Assembly: GCF_014645515.1 (NCBI RefSeq)
Contig: NZ_BMLW01000006.1
Span: 266,099-330,098, forward strand
Reading direction: 5' to 3'
DNA length: 64,000 nt
Origin: Oceanobacillus neutriphilus
Lineage (GTDB): Bacteria; Bacillota; Bacilli; Bacillales; Amphibacillaceae
This document shows, piece after piece, positions 18,144-27,695 of this stretch; position 1 is the stretch's first letter; every line of letters starts with the position of its first letter. The position numbers and the translations under genes are program-made. Under the pieces are notes generated by a model, which did not search any database, was not told where the DNA came from, and saw only the letters and a program-made list of their open reading frames with translations.

Positions 18144-18911
18144 ATGTTATTTGACACACATGTTCATTTAAACGCCAGACAGTTTGCAGAGGACAGAGAA
18201 GAGACAATCCAGCGGGCAAGAGATGCTGGTGTGAAGTATATGGTTGTTGTAGGCTTTGATCATGAGACGATTCCGCTGGCTATTGAAATTGCGGAACAGA
18301 ATGAGAATATTTATGCAGCAGTCGGCTGGCATCCCGTTGATGCTATTGATATGACGGATAAAGAGCTGGAATGGATTGAAGAGCTGAGTGCGCATCCTAA
18401 AGTGGTGGCAATTGGTGAAATGGGATTGGATTATCATTGGGATAAATCCCCAAAGGATGTGCAGAAGAAGGTCTTCCGTCAGCAAATAGCGCTTGCTAAA
18501 AAAGTGAATATGCCTATTATTATTCATAACCGGGAGGCAACGGAGGATATTATAACTATCCTGCAGGAAGAGAAAGCAGAGGAAATCGGCGGTATTATGC
18601 ACTGTTACAATGATTCTGCCCGTTACGTGCAGACCTGCCTTGATATGAATTTTTATATTTCATTAGGTGGCCCGGTAACATTTAAAAATGCCCCATTACC
18701 GAAGGAAGTAGCCAAGCAGGTGCCTTTAGACCGTCTGCTTATTGAAACAGATGCTCCCTTTCTGGCACCTCATCCCTATCGCGGAAAGAGAAATGAACCG
18801 GCTTATGTCGCGCGTGTAGCAGAGGATATCGCTGCATTACGTGATATGGACGTGGATGAAATTGGAAAAATAACAACAGAAAACGCAAAAAGATTTTTTA
18901 AAATTAAATGA
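18144..18911 (+). CDS. yabD: TatD-family metal-dependent DNase YabD
   Basis: TIM-barrel metallohydrolase, 255 aa. His6 and His8 in MLFDTHVHLN, Glu in IGEMGLDYHW, His in IIIHNREA and HCYNDSA, and Asp in LLIETDAPFLAPHPYRG supply the metal ligands. The ATG at 18144 has AAGGA at proper distance and gives the usual MLFDTH start; longer in-frame readings run back through the repeat element and are not coding. TatD proteins act as 3'-5' exonucleases or quality-control nucleases. In B. subtilis yabE lies between this gene and rnmV; here rnmV follows after 36 bases. Confidence 0.95.
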   Translation: MLFDTHVHLNARQFAEDREETIQRARDAGVKYMVVVGFDHETIPLAIEIAEQNENIYAAVGWHPVDAIDMTDKELEWIEELSAHPKVVAIGEMGLDYHWDKSPKDVQKKVFRQQIALAKKVNMPIIIHNREATEDIITILQEEKAEEIGGIMHCYNDSARYVQTCLDMNFYISLGGPVTFKNAPLPKEVAKQVPLDRLLIETDAPFLAPHPYRGKRNEPAYVARVAEDIAALRDMDVDEIGKITTENAKRFFKIK

Positions 18912-18947
18912 TTCCTTAGGGTTTTAGAACAAAGTGGAGGAAATCGA

Positions 18948-20426
<1,479 letters not shown>

Positions 20427-20452
20427 AGGATGCTCATATTATAGGGAAAAGG

Positions 20453-20481
20453 AACAGAGCTGCACTTATTTTCATACAATA
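20453..20481 (+). promoter_or_regulatory. Sigma-K promoter of yabG
   Basis: AACA (20453-20456), 16 bases, CATACAATA (20473-20481): exact match to the sigma-K consensus mACm-N16-CATANNNTA. It lies about 130 bases before yabG, which is sigma-K dependent in B. subtilis. The leader contains a CCCTT/AAGGG hairpin. Confidence 0.75.
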
Positions 20482-20619
20482 AGAAAGAAATAAAGTGAAA
20501 CTCATTCAGTTGAACCAATCGGGCTTATACTGGCAGTTGATGCCTGGAATACCCTAAGAACCCTTGTAAGGGATATCTTGCTGCCGGTTAAACTGCGATT
20601 AAAGGTGAGAGGTGCAGTG

Positions 20620-21495
20620 ATGGATATACAGAATGGAGCGTTAGTAACAAGGAAATCATATAATCATGACTTATTATTTCGTGTGGCAGAAATAAAAAAA
20701 GGAGTAGCAATACTTCATGGTGAGGAGCTAAGGTTAAAAGCGGATGCTTCTCTATCTGACTTAACCTTGGTAGATCAAAGGGAGCATAAAAAAAGAAAAG
20801 CTGCAGATAGAGAAAAACAGGAATTTTCCTATCGCTTATTTCGTCAGGACTATCAAATGATGAAGGAAAAAAGGAATTATGAAGCAACAGAGGGTTATAC
20901 AGATGCCGCAAATTATTTTCAATTACCTGCTAAAGTGCTTCATATAGATGGAGATCCATCTTACTTAAGAAAATGTATCCAATTATATCAGCGTATTGGA
21001 CTTCAAGTACATGGTGTTCATTTAACGGAAACAGAGATGCCATTCCAAATAAAAGATTTACTGGATAAAGTTCAGCCGGATATCATGGTAATCACTGGTC
21101 ATGATGCTTATTCACATAATAAAGGAATGAAGCATGATTTAAGTGCATATCGTCATTCGAAATATTTTGTAGAAGCTGTACGGGAAGCGAGGAGTAATTA
21201 TCCTAATCTGGATCAGCTTGTTATTTTTGCCGGAGCTTGCCAATCACATTTTGAGTCATTAATTCGTGCAGGAGCAAATTTTGCCAGTTCGCCATCCAGA
21301 GTCAACATTCATGCGCTGGATCCGGTTTATATTGTTGCAAAGGTAGCATATACCTCATTTATGGAAAGCGTGTCTGTCTGGGAAGCACTCCGTAATACAT
21401 TAACTGGCGAGAAAGGATTAGGAGGCGTACAAACAAGAGGATTATTACGAACAGGCATGCCTTATCTGGACCATGAGAATGAAGATGAAATATAA
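20620..21495 (+). CDS. yabG: Sporulation-specific protease YabG
   Basis: Cysteine-type protease that processes spore coat proteins (SafA, SpoIVA and others in B. subtilis) during coat maturation. 291 aa. An SH3-like N-terminal segment (VTRKSYNHDLLFRVAEI) is followed by the conserved catalytic domain with VITGHDAYSHNKGMKHDLSAY and VIFAGACQSHFESLIRAGANFASSPSR. The ATG at 20620 matches homolog starts and has AGGTG upstream; an upstream in-frame ATG at 20578 does not. A sigma-K promoter fits late mother-cell expression. Position between ksgA and veg is conserved. Confidence 0.94.
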   Translation: MDIQNGALVTRKSYNHDLLFRVAEIKKGVAILHGEELRLKADASLSDLTLVDQREHKKRKAADREKQEFSYRLFRQDYQMMKEKRNYEATEGYTDAANYFQLPAKVLHIDGDPSYLRKCIQLYQRIGLQVHGVHLTETEMPFQIKDLLDKVQPDIMVITGHDAYSHNKGMKHDLSAYRHSKYFVEAVREARSNYPNLDQLVIFAGACQSHFESLIRAGANFASSPSRVNIHALDPVYIVAKVAYTSFMESVSVWEALRNTLTGEKGLGGVQTRGLLRTGMPYLDHENEDEI

Positions 21496-21710
21496 TATGA
21501 AATAATACTTAAAAAAGGGAGTCATTAGGTCAATTATCATGTCTTTAATCCTCATTCTTTTCGCTGGGAACAACATAATAATTAGATCATTCAGATTAAT
21601 TATTTTTTGATTATTTTTATAAAATCAGCCCATTATGCTTTTTTTTGTGACAATTTATGTATAAAAATCGAGATACGACAAATAATATCAGAAATAGACA
21701 TAAATAATAG
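21496..21710. other. AT-rich gap between yabG and the veg promoters
   Basis: I see no gene or strong terminator. It is rich in A/T and probably acts as an upstream (UP) element for the veg promoters. Confidence 0.4.
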
Positions 21711-21782
21711 TTGACAAGTAAAAACATATGCTGATATAATTATAACTTTTATTTGACTTTTCATCGGCATATATGTTAAAAT
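21711..21782 (+). promoter_or_regulatory. Tandem sigma-A promoters of veg
   Basis: P1: TTGACA (21711-21716), 18 bases, TGA-TATAAT (21735-21740). P2: TTGACT (21753-21758), 18 bases, TGT-TAAAAT (21777-21782). Both have extended -10s. B. subtilis veg is also served by two strong promoters. Confidence 0.85.
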
Positions 21783-21805
21783 AAATATATGTGAGGTGGA
21801 GTGTA

Positions 21806-22069
21806 GTGGGCAAAACGTTGATCGAAATTAAGCAAGGTCTAGATGGTCAGGTAGGTAAACGGTTAAAGCTCAGAGCGAATGGCGGAAGACGGAAAACCGT
21901 TGAAAGATGCGGTGTTCTTGCGGAGACATATCCCTCTGTTTTCATTGTTGAGCTTGACCAGGACGAGAATGCATTCGAACGTGTTTCATACAGCTATACA
22001 GACATATTGACAGAAACGGTAGAGCTGAACTTCGTTGAAGGAAGTTCAGCGATGATTTTTAAACAGTAG
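21806..22069 (+). CDS. veg: Veg protein, biofilm-related regulator
   Basis: A small (87 aa), very highly expressed protein of the Veg/YlxR-unrelated DUF1021 family; in B. subtilis it stimulates biofilm formation through the SinR pathway. The core [29 protein letters not shown] is nearly invariant. Start is GTG at 21806, seven bases after GAGGTG, matching homolog length (86 aa); the upstream ATG at 21791 reading would include the ribosome site. The 3' end of the gene contains a hairpin GCTGAACTTC/GAAGTTCAGC within the coding sequence, shortly before the terminator. Confidence 0.95.
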   Translation: MGKTLIEIKQGLDGQVGKRLKLRANGGRRKTVERCGVLAETYPSVFIVELDQDENAFERVSYSYTDILTETVELNFVEGSSAMIFKQ

Positions 22070-22095
22070 ACAAGTACCAGGTCTACTGTTTTTTT
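22061..22095 (+). terminator. Terminator of veg
   Basis: AACAGTAGAC / GTCTACTGTT with a nine-base loop and seven Ts; the left arm overlaps the stop codon. Confidence 0.92.
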
Positions 22096-22217
22096 ATACA
22101 AAATAAGGGCAGGAAATGGTTTTCCTGGTTAATACTTGCGCGAGTGAAAAAAGTGAAAATACATAAGCTATAATTGCCGATCGAGAAATATATTCATTCG
22201 TAAAGGGGAGCTTTTAC

Positions 22218-22394
22218 ATGGGTAGACGAGGGATTATGTCCACACAGATGAAGGAAGAAATAGCGAAAGAATTAGGATTTTACGATACGGTACAGCAGGA
22301 AGGCTGGGGAGGAATAAAAGCCCGTGATGCCGGAAATATGGTAAAAAGGGCGATAGAGATGGCAGAGGAAAGTATGAGAAAAAGCGAGTCCTAA
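22218..22394 (+). CDS. sspF: Small acid-soluble spore protein SspF (alpha/beta type)
   Basis: 58-aa forespore DNA-binding protein of the alpha/beta SASP family. It starts [20 protein letters not shown] and has the two family signatures [26 protein letters not shown], where GWG and the [11 protein letters not shown] helix contact DNA. B. subtilis SspF has 61 aa with the same ends. It is coded on + strand after AAAGGGGAG. No convincing sigma-G promoter could be fixed in the 120 bases upstream, although forespore expression is expected. Followed by its own terminator, before ispE, as in B. subtilis. Confidence 0.95.
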   Translation: MGRRGIMSTQMKEEIAKELGFYDTVQQEGWGGIKARDAGNMVKRAIEMAEESMRKSES

Positions 22395-22415
22395 AACAGG
22401 GCTTGCTTTTTTTTT
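22384..22415 (+). terminator. Terminator of sspF
   Basis: GCGAGTCCT-AAAAC-AGGGCTTGC with two G-U pairs, then nine Ts; the left arm includes the last codons. Confidence 0.88.
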
Positions 22416-22586
22416 AGGAATAATAAATTATGACCAAAAGTATTTAGCAGATTCCATACCTTTACATACAAGATTAGCCTCAGTGTTTTGATTATGATAC
22501 AATATAATATATTTTTAAGGACGTATATATATGATTTTAAATAGGTGAACGAACGAATTTCCAACGCTTTGAGGATGTGAATAAAG

Positions 22587-23438
22587 ATGCTTGTAATGGA
22601 GAAGGCACCTGCTAAGATAAATTTGTCATTAGATGTGTTAAATAAGCGGGAAGATGGTTATCATGATATTGAAATGATAATGACGACGATAGATTTAGCA
22701 GATCGTATAGAATTGCGGGAATTACCTGCAGATAAAATTCAATTATCGTTGGAAAGCCGTTATGTTCCGAGCGATGAAAGAAATTTAGCATATCAAGCAG
22801 CGGTTTTATTTAAGGAGACGTATAAAATAAAAAAAGGTGTCCACATCCGAATTGATAAATCGATTCCTGTTTCAGCAGGGTTAGCCGGCGGCAGTGCCGA
22901 TGCAGCAGCCGTTTTACGAGGACTCAATCGATTATGGGGCCTGGATATCCCATTAGCTGAATTAGCTGATCTGGGATCTGATCTGGGAGCGGATATTGCT
23001 TTTTGTGTTTATAGTAAAACAGCAATAGCTAAAGGGTATGGTGAGTGCATTGAACTTTTACCTCCACCTCCTACCTGCTGGGTTATTATTGCCAGACCGG
23101 ATCTGGGCGTATCTTCTTATACTGTATTTGATCAAATTAAAATTCCTGAATTAAAGCACCCAAATACAAAGCAGATTCTCGAAGCTTTGCATGAAAAGGA
23201 TTTTTCGAAGCTGTGTAATCATCTGGGAAATGCCCTGGAACCTATTACTTTTTCTATGCATCCAGAGGTTGCGAGGCTGAAGGAAGCTATGCAGCTCGCG
23301 GGTGCAGAAGGTGTGATGATGAGCGGCAGCGGACCAACGGTATTTGGGTTATTGAAGCATCACCGAAAGGCACTCCGAATATATAACAGCATGCGAGGCT
23401 TTTGTAATGACGTGCAATTAATCCGAATGTTGGGATAA
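22587..23438 (+). CDS. ispE: 4-diphosphocytidyl-2-C-methyl-D-erythritol kinase
   Basis: GHMP kinase of the MEP isoprenoid pathway; phosphorylates CDP-ME at the 2-hydroxyl. 283 aa. The N-terminal [13 protein letters not shown] (5-17) and the glycine-rich ATP loop [15 protein letters not shown] (94-108) are diagnostic, and [10 protein letters not shown] near residue 252 is GHMP motif 3. Start ATG follows GAGGATGTG. It is followed by purR after 65 bases; its last codons contain the left half of an inverted PurR-like site. Position sspF-ispE-purR matches B. subtilis. Confidence 0.97.
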   Translation: MLVMEKAPAKINLSLDVLNKREDGYHDIEMIMTTIDLADRIELRELPADKIQLSLESRYVPSDERNLAYQAAVLFKETYKIKKGVHIRIDKSIPVSAGLAGGSADAAAVLRGLNRLWGLDIPLAELADLGSDLGADIAFCVYSKTAIAKGYGECIELLPPPPTCWVIIARPDLGVSSYTVFDQIKIPELKHPNTKQILEALHEKDFSKLCNHLGNALEPITFSMHPEVARLKEAMQLAGAEGVMMSGSGPTVFGLLKHHRKALRIYNSMRGFCNDVQLIRMLG

Positions 23439-23491
23439 GCATTGCTAAAATTCATATGAAAATGCTATATTATATTAAGAACATTCGGATT
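23420..23491 (+). promoter_or_regulatory. PurR-like boxes flanking the purR promoter
   Basis: AATCCGAATGTT (23420-23431) and its exact complement AACATTCGGATT (23480-23491) bracket an extended -10 promoter TGC-TATATT (23466-23471; -35-like TTGCTA at 23442). Each arm has the central CCGAA of the PurBox (AWWWCCGAACWWT, one mismatch). Autoregulation by PurR is the likely role. Confidence 0.55.
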
Positions 23492-23503
23492 TGAGGTGTG
23501 ATT

Positions 23504-24322
23504 TTGAAAAGAAGTAATCGATTGGTTGTGTTAACAGAGTATTTTTTAGAAAACCCGAGGAAACATATTCAATTGCCTTACTTTGTAGAGCTTTGTGATA
23601 CAACAAAGTCATCGATAAGTGAGGATTTAGATATTATACATGAAGTATTTGAAAATAAAGGTCTGGGGTATTTAGAGAGAACTACTGGTGCAGGTGGTGG
23701 TGTAAAGTATATTCCTACAAGCTCAGCTGAATCCAGTAAGGATTTTATATCATCCCTTCAGAAAAAACTGGAGGATCCATCCAGAATTCTCCCTGGAGGA
23801 TATCTGTATATGAGTGATATTCTTGGTGATCCGATTCTGGTCCGGGAAATTGGCCGTGTTTTTGCCTCTTGCTTTGCTCATTTAAAGATTGATGCCATCG
23901 TAACTGTCGCAACAAAAGGAATTCCTTTAGCGTATGCAACTGCATCATTTTTAAATGTCCCTGTTATTATAGCGCGCAGAGATCCAAAAGTAACAGAGGG
24001 ATCATCTGTAAGTATTAACTACGTTTCCGGATCGTCCCGAAAAATACAGACAATGGTATTGCCGAAACGGAGCCTGCCTGATGGAGCCAATGTATGTATT
24101 ATTGATGACTTCATGAAAGCAGGAGGAACCATTACAGGTATAAAGAGCCTTTTAGAAGAGTTTTCTGCTACAGTACAAGCCGTCGGTGTATTAGCAGAAG
24201 CAGATGATGAAGAAGACGAAAGAGTACTTACAGATTATATTTCACTATTAAAAATATCTCCGGTTGATATTCAGAATCATCGAGTTTCTGTACAGCCTGG
24301 AAATTATCAAATGGAATCTTAA
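23504..24322 (+). CDS. purR: Purine operon repressor PurR
   Basis: PRPP-responsive repressor (272 aa). Residues 1-70 form a winged-helix domain (KRSNRLVVLTEYFLENP...SSISEDL), the rest is a phosphoribosyltransferase-like domain with VCIIDDFMKAGGT as the PRPP loop and VATKGIPLAYA. Two starts are possible: GTG at 23498 and TTG at 23504; homologs begin MKxRRS, so the TTG, five bases after GAGGTG, is preferred. In B. subtilis ridA (yabJ) follows in the same operon; here the gene is followed by a terminator and 800 bases without ridA. Confidence 0.95.
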   Translation: MKRSNRLVVLTEYFLENPRKHIQLPYFVELCDTTKSSISEDLDIIHEVFENKGLGYLERTTGAGGGVKYIPTSSAESSKDFISSLQKKLEDPSRILPGGYLYMSDILGDPILVREIGRVFASCFAHLKIDAIVTVATKGIPLAYATASFLNVPVIIARRDPKVTEGSSVSINYVSGSSRKIQTMVLPKRSLPDGANVCIIDDFMKAGGTITGIKSLLEEFSATVQAVGVLAEADDEEDERVLTDYISLLKISPVDIQNHRVSVQPGNYQMES

Positions 24323-24336
24323 TATAAAAATGTCAG

Positions 24337-24387
24337 ATAAAAACAGATTTTCAACTGTCTATCAGGTGAGGATCTGTTTTTATGTTT
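24337..24387 (+). terminator. Terminator of purR
   Basis: ATAAAAACAGAT / ATCTGTTTTTAT with a 23-base loop that can fold further. Confidence 0.8.
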
Positions 24388-24576
24388 TCGGACGTTTCAT
24401 GTATTCTGTTAGAAAGGAATCAATTGTCACCAGTGGAATTGCATCAATATAATATATTTTGTTATTTATCTTAATACTCAACGTTCGCACTTTAAAAAGT
24501 AACTTCCTATCTACAGGGACAGGGGTTGAACATTTCTTCCATATATCTGTTGACAAAGATAGAAGGGAAAGTGTAA
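24388..24576. other. Gene-free stretch downstream of purR
   Basis: No supported coding frame, promoter or terminator seen. This is the position that holds ridA in B. subtilis. Confidence 0.4.
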
Positions 24577-24712
24577 AGCGACCGCTACGGCGGACCGTTT
24601 TGCTTTCCTAGGGGCACGCTCTTCAGCTAACTTTTGCCAAGAAGATCGCTTGGCAAAAGTGGATCTTCAGATGGTGCTAATCCCTCAGGAGTCAAAACGG
24701 TCCGCCTCCGCT
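24577..24712. repeat. Long imperfect palindrome (REP-like element)
   Basis: 136 bp. Outer arms GGCGGACCGTTTTG and CAAAACGGTCCGCC are perfect complements; middle arms CTAGGGGCACGCTCTTCAG and its diverged complement follow; the tip is the hairpin TTTTGCCAAG-AAGATCG-CTTGGCAAAA. GC content is far higher than the surroundings. Arms can fold into a single long cruciform or RNA hairpin. Only one copy is in this window. Confidence 0.75.
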
Positions 24713-25095
24713 AGTAAGATATTCTATACTGAAATAACTGAACAAATAAAAGGCAGATCTGACAGAACAAATTTTTCGTGTTTTATGGTAAAGATGCTCA
24801 GTAATCCTTATTTTTGGTGCATGAAAGCTATTCTCGATATGAATTATTCATGCTGTCATGATTTGAAACTGCTAAAAACCATTTGAAACACCAGCATGAT
24901 TGTTTATTTAGGCTAAAATAATGATAATATCTAACAACTGAAATATTTCCTTTTTATTCCAAATGCAAGAATTTGATTATTTTCACCATTGTAAGAAAAA
25001 TGTGGATAATAATGACTAGATATGTCGAAAGGAAATATAATTATAGGTATACGGAAGAATAAATTTAAAATATTTTATTTTTTTGGTATTTTTAA
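24713..25095. other. Gene-free AT-rich stretch upstream of spoVG
   Basis: No convincing gene. An open frame from 24650 to 24886 crosses the palindrome and lacks a ribosome site. The AT-rich right part probably helps the spoVG promoter. Confidence 0.4.
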
Positions 25096-25123
25096 GAAGG
25101 ATTTTTGTAATTTATGTTGAAGT
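25096..25123 (+). promoter_or_regulatory. Sigma-H-like promoter of spoVG
   Basis: GAAGGATTT (25096-25104) is a full match to RnAGGAWWW; 11 bases later GTTGAAGT (25116-25123) matches RnnGAATW with one change. Predicted start about 45 bases before the spoVG ATG, as in B. subtilis where spoVG is a sigma-H model promoter. Confidence 0.65.
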
Positions 25124-25173
25124 ACATAAGTATGAATAATGATTTTTGATTAGGACAAAGGTGGTGAAACATC

Positions 25174-25467
25174 ATGGAGGTAACAGACGTAAGATTACGC
25201 CGCGTCAAAACAGATGGAAGGATGCAGGCTATTGCTTCAATCACATTAGATAATGAATTTGTAGTCCATGATATTCGTGTCATTGACGGGAACAATGGAC
25301 TATTTGTTGCGATGCCTTCAAAGCGGACACCAGATGGGGAGTTCCGAGATATTGCTCACCCAATTAATTCTGGAACACGCTCAAAAATTCAAGAAGCTGT
25401 TTTAGGGGAGTATCAACGTGAAAAAGAAGAGGGACTAGACTATAAAGAAGAAGCTGGCGTTTCCTAA
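25174..25467 (+). CDS. spoVG: Septation and RNA-binding regulator SpoVG
   Basis: 97-aa protein; site-specific DNA/RNA-binding regulator that affects asymmetric septation and cortex formation. The sequence [17 protein letters not shown]...[31 protein letters not shown] is almost identical to the family. Start ATG follows AAAGGTGGTGA. Two terminators follow. In B. subtilis glmU comes next; here 6.7 kb of iron-transport and exporter genes are interposed. Confidence 0.97.
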   Translation: MEVTDVRLRRVKTDGRMQAIASITLDNEFVVHDIRVIDGNNGLFVAMPSKRTPDGEFRDIAHPINSGTRSKIQEAVLGEYQREKEEGLDYKEEAGVS

Positions 25468-25492
25468 AGTGACACTAGAGGGCGATTAGACG

Positions 25493-25531
25493 AGAAGGCA
25501 GAAATCTGAATAAAGATTTGCCTTCTTTTTT
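25493..25531 (+). terminator. Terminator of spoVG
   Basis: AGAAGGCAGAAATCT / AGATTTGCCTTCT, then six Ts. Confidence 0.85.
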
Positions 25532-25591
25532 CATCTATTGCTATAGAAGCTGGAAATATATTGAAATGATATGTAAATAATGCAGCGCAAT

Positions 25592-25637
25592 GCTGAGGTT
25601 TCATGGAGTAAGAAAAATGAAACCTCAGCTTTTTTCT
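25592..25637 (+). terminator. Second terminator downstream of spoVG
   Basis: Perfect stem GCTGAGGTTTCAT / ATGAAACCTCAGC around a 12-base loop, then TTTTTT. It isolates the iron cassette from the spoVG side. Confidence 0.88.
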
Positions 25638-25752
25638 GTTCTCTGTGATAAAACCAATTGTTTTGTACTAGCATTGCAGTGTAAAAGGTCTGATCTTTCT
25701 ATATAAAATTTGGAAAAATTTATCATTTTTAATTAAATAGATAAAAAACAGA

Positions 25753-25804
25753 TTGCCAAAATAGAATCCTTATCCTATAATTGAAAATGATTCTCATTAT
25801 CAAT
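25753..25804 (+). promoter_or_regulatory. Sigma-A promoter overlapped by a Fur box
   Basis: TTGCCA (25753-25758), 17 bases, TATAAT (25776-25781). Directly on the -10, ATTGAAAATGATTCTCATTA followed by TCAAT (25780-25804) is an almost perfect Fur inverted repeat (compare GATAATGATTATCATTATC). Iron-dependent repression of the four downstream genes follows. Confidence 0.85.
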
Positions 25805-25833
25805 TATATTAATGGGAGGTGGGAGGTGAAAAT

Positions 25834-26916
25834 TTGAATATGGAAAAAGGCAGCAATGTCAGGCAAAAGCAAGCATTTTATGGGTTTGCAATGTTTTTCC
25901 TTCTCTGCGCTATCGCAATGACTGCAGTTTATTCCGTCTCCATTGGACAGGTTTCCATTCCGTTTCAGCAATCTATGCAGATTGTTCTACATACCATTAC
26001 TAACGGACATTTGGGATCCTTAGATCAGGTGGAGAGTGATTCATATACCAACATTATTATGCAAGTGCGTATGCCGCGGGTTGTCTTCGCCTTACTTATT
26101 GGTATGGGACTTTCTTTGTGCGGTGTGGTAATGCAGGCTATCGTGCAGAACCCGCTGGCTGACCCTTACATACTCGGGATTTCATCAGGGGGCTCATTGG
26201 GAGCTACCTTTGCTATCCTTGTAGGGTTTGGCAGCGGAACTGTTTTGTCGCAGTTCGGCGTGGCCTTTGGCGCTTTTGCCGGAGCAATGGCTACTTCCAT
26301 TCTTGTTCTTGTATTGTCAAGTATTGGCGGTAAGGTGACTTCCATAAAATTAGTATTGTCCGGTGTGGTTATCGGTGCTTTGTGCAGTTCGTTATCAAGT
26401 CTGATTATTTTCTTCGCAAATGATGCAGAGGGAATCAAGAGTGTGACTTTCTGGACAATGGGAAGTCTGGCATCCTCAAGCTGGAGCAAGGTACCAATTA
26501 TGGCGATTATTGTCCTGGCGGGCTGTTTTCTCTTCCTTTTCCAGCATCGTGTCTTAAATACGATGTTATTAGGCGATGAGTCAGCGATTACTTTAGGGAT
26601 TAACTTAAGCGTATTTCGCAAATTGTATATGATCATCGCAGCGCTGATTACCGGTACGATGGTTGCCTACTCTGGAATGATAGGGTTTGTCGGTTTAATT
26701 ATCCCGCACATATGCAGAGGTCTGTTTGGTTCGGATCATAAGCATCTGATGCCGGCATCATTGCTTTTAGGCGGTCTCTTCCTCATGTGGGCAGATGTAC
26801 TATCAAGAGTGCTGGTAGAAAATGTAGAGCTTCCTATCGGAATTCTCACCTCGGTGATTGGATCTCCGTTATTTATCTATATGATTGTGAAAAAAGGCTA
26901 TAACTTTGGAGGGTAG
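25834..26916 (+). CDS. FecCD/BtuC-family iron-siderophore ABC transporter permease
   Basis: Integral membrane protein (360 aa) with about nine or ten hydrophobic segments. Family marks are RMPRVVFALLIGMGLSLCG, MQAIVQNPLADPYILGISSGG (coupling region) and GLIIPHICRGLFGSDHK near the C-terminus. Only one permease gene is present, so it presumably forms a homodimer, like BtuC. The start is TTG at 25834, seven bases after GGGAGGTGA; an ATG two codons further is possible. It is the first gene after a Fur-box promoter and is spaced three bases from the ATPase gene. Substrate (siderophore, heme or cobalamin) is not decided by sequence; Fur control favours iron. Confidence 0.9.
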   Translation: MNMEKGSNVRQKQAFYGFAMFFLLCAIAMTAVYSVSIGQVSIPFQQSMQIVLHTITNGHLGSLDQVESDSYTNIIMQVRMPRVVFALLIGMGLSLCGVVMQAIVQNPLADPYILGISSGGSLGATFAILVGFGSGTVLSQFGVAFGAFAGAMATSILVLVLSSIGGKVTSIKLVLSGVVIGALCSSLSSLIIFFANDAEGIKSVTFWTMGSLASSSWSKVPIMAIIVLAGCFLFLFQHRVLNTMLLGDESAITLGINLSVFRKLYMIIAALITGTMVAYSGMIGFVGLIIPHICRGLFGSDHKHLMPASLLLGGLFLMWADVLSRVLVENVELPIGILTSVIGSPLFIYMIVKKGYNFGG

Positions 26917-26919
26917 TAT

Positions 26920-27681
26920 ATGCAGCTGATAGTAGAAAGTCTGGAGACAAAATTGGGAAAAAAGGAAATTGTTAAAAATATCTCACTGCTCGTCGAAAAT
27001 CAGAAGTTTGTAGGTGTTGTCGGACCAAATGGCTGCGGGAAGTCAACGATGCTAAAAAGCATTTATAAAAGTCTCCCTCCTCATAAAGGAACAGTTGTTT
27101 TAGGAGATATTGATGTTTTAAAAACATCTCAAAAGAAGATTTCCCAAAAGCTGGGTGTGGTTGGCCAGTTTAATGAAATGCACTTTGATTTGACGGTGGA
27201 GCAGATGGTGCTGCTGGGGAGAACACCTCATAAGAAATTGTTAGAGGTGGATAATCAAGTGGATATAGATATTGTGGAAAATGCGCTAAGGCAAACGAAC
27301 CTGTTGGATTATAAGGACAGAAGTTATTTGTCCCTATCTGGCGGGGAGAAGCAGCGAACGATTTTAGCCCGTACGATTGCGCAGCAGCCACAATTTATGA
27401 TTCTGGACGAGCCAACCAATCACTTGGATATCCGTTATCAACTGGAAATTTTACAATGTGTTAAGAAACTAAATATAGGCGTTCTGGCGGCTTTGCATGA
27501 TTTAGATACAGCAGCCCAATATTGTGATTATCTTTATGCAATGAAGGACGGCAGAATCTATACGTCTGGAACACCGGAAGAGGTATTAACACCAGAAACA
27601 ATCAGTGAACTATACCAAATCAAATGTGAAACATATAAAAATCCGATAACGAATCAGCTTGGATTTGTTTATCAAATATAA
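26920..27681 (+). CDS. Iron-siderophore ABC transporter ATP-binding protein
   Basis: 253-aa ABC ATPase of the FepC/FhuC/BtuD group. Walker A GPNGCGKST (35-43), signature SLSGGEKQR, Walker B FMILDEPTNHLD and the switch His in LAALHDLDTAAQYCD are all intact. Short spacing to the permease gene on one side and 14 bases to the binding-protein gene on the other show one operon. Start ATG follows TTTGGAGGGTAGT. It powers uptake through the permease encoded just upstream. Confidence 0.93.
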   Translation: MQLIVESLETKLGKKEIVKNISLLVENQKFVGVVGPNGCGKSTMLKSIYKSLPPHKGTVVLGDIDVLKTSQKKISQKLGVVGQFNEMHFDLTVEQMVLLGRTPHKKLLEVDNQVDIDIVENALRQTNLLDYKDRSYLSLSGGEKQRTILARTIAQQPQFMILDEPTNHLDIRYQLEILQCVKKLNIGVLAALHDLDTAAQYCDYLYAMKDGRIYTSGTPEEVLTPETISELYQIKCETYKNPITNQLGFVYQI

Positions 27682-27695
27682 CAGGAGGCCGGAAC

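Noticed and set aside
24650..24886. 78-codon open frame between purR and spoVG
   Set aside because: Starts inside the palindrome arm, has no ribosome site and an unusual composition.
25028..25060. AAAGGAAAT...GAAGAATAA as the spoVG sigma-H promoter
   Set aside because: Both boxes look good but are 17 bases apart instead of 11-12; the pair at 25096-25123 has proper spacing.
26166..26636. 156-codon antisense frame in the permease gene
   Set aside because: No ribosome site; the opposite strand has clear FecCD motifs in frame.
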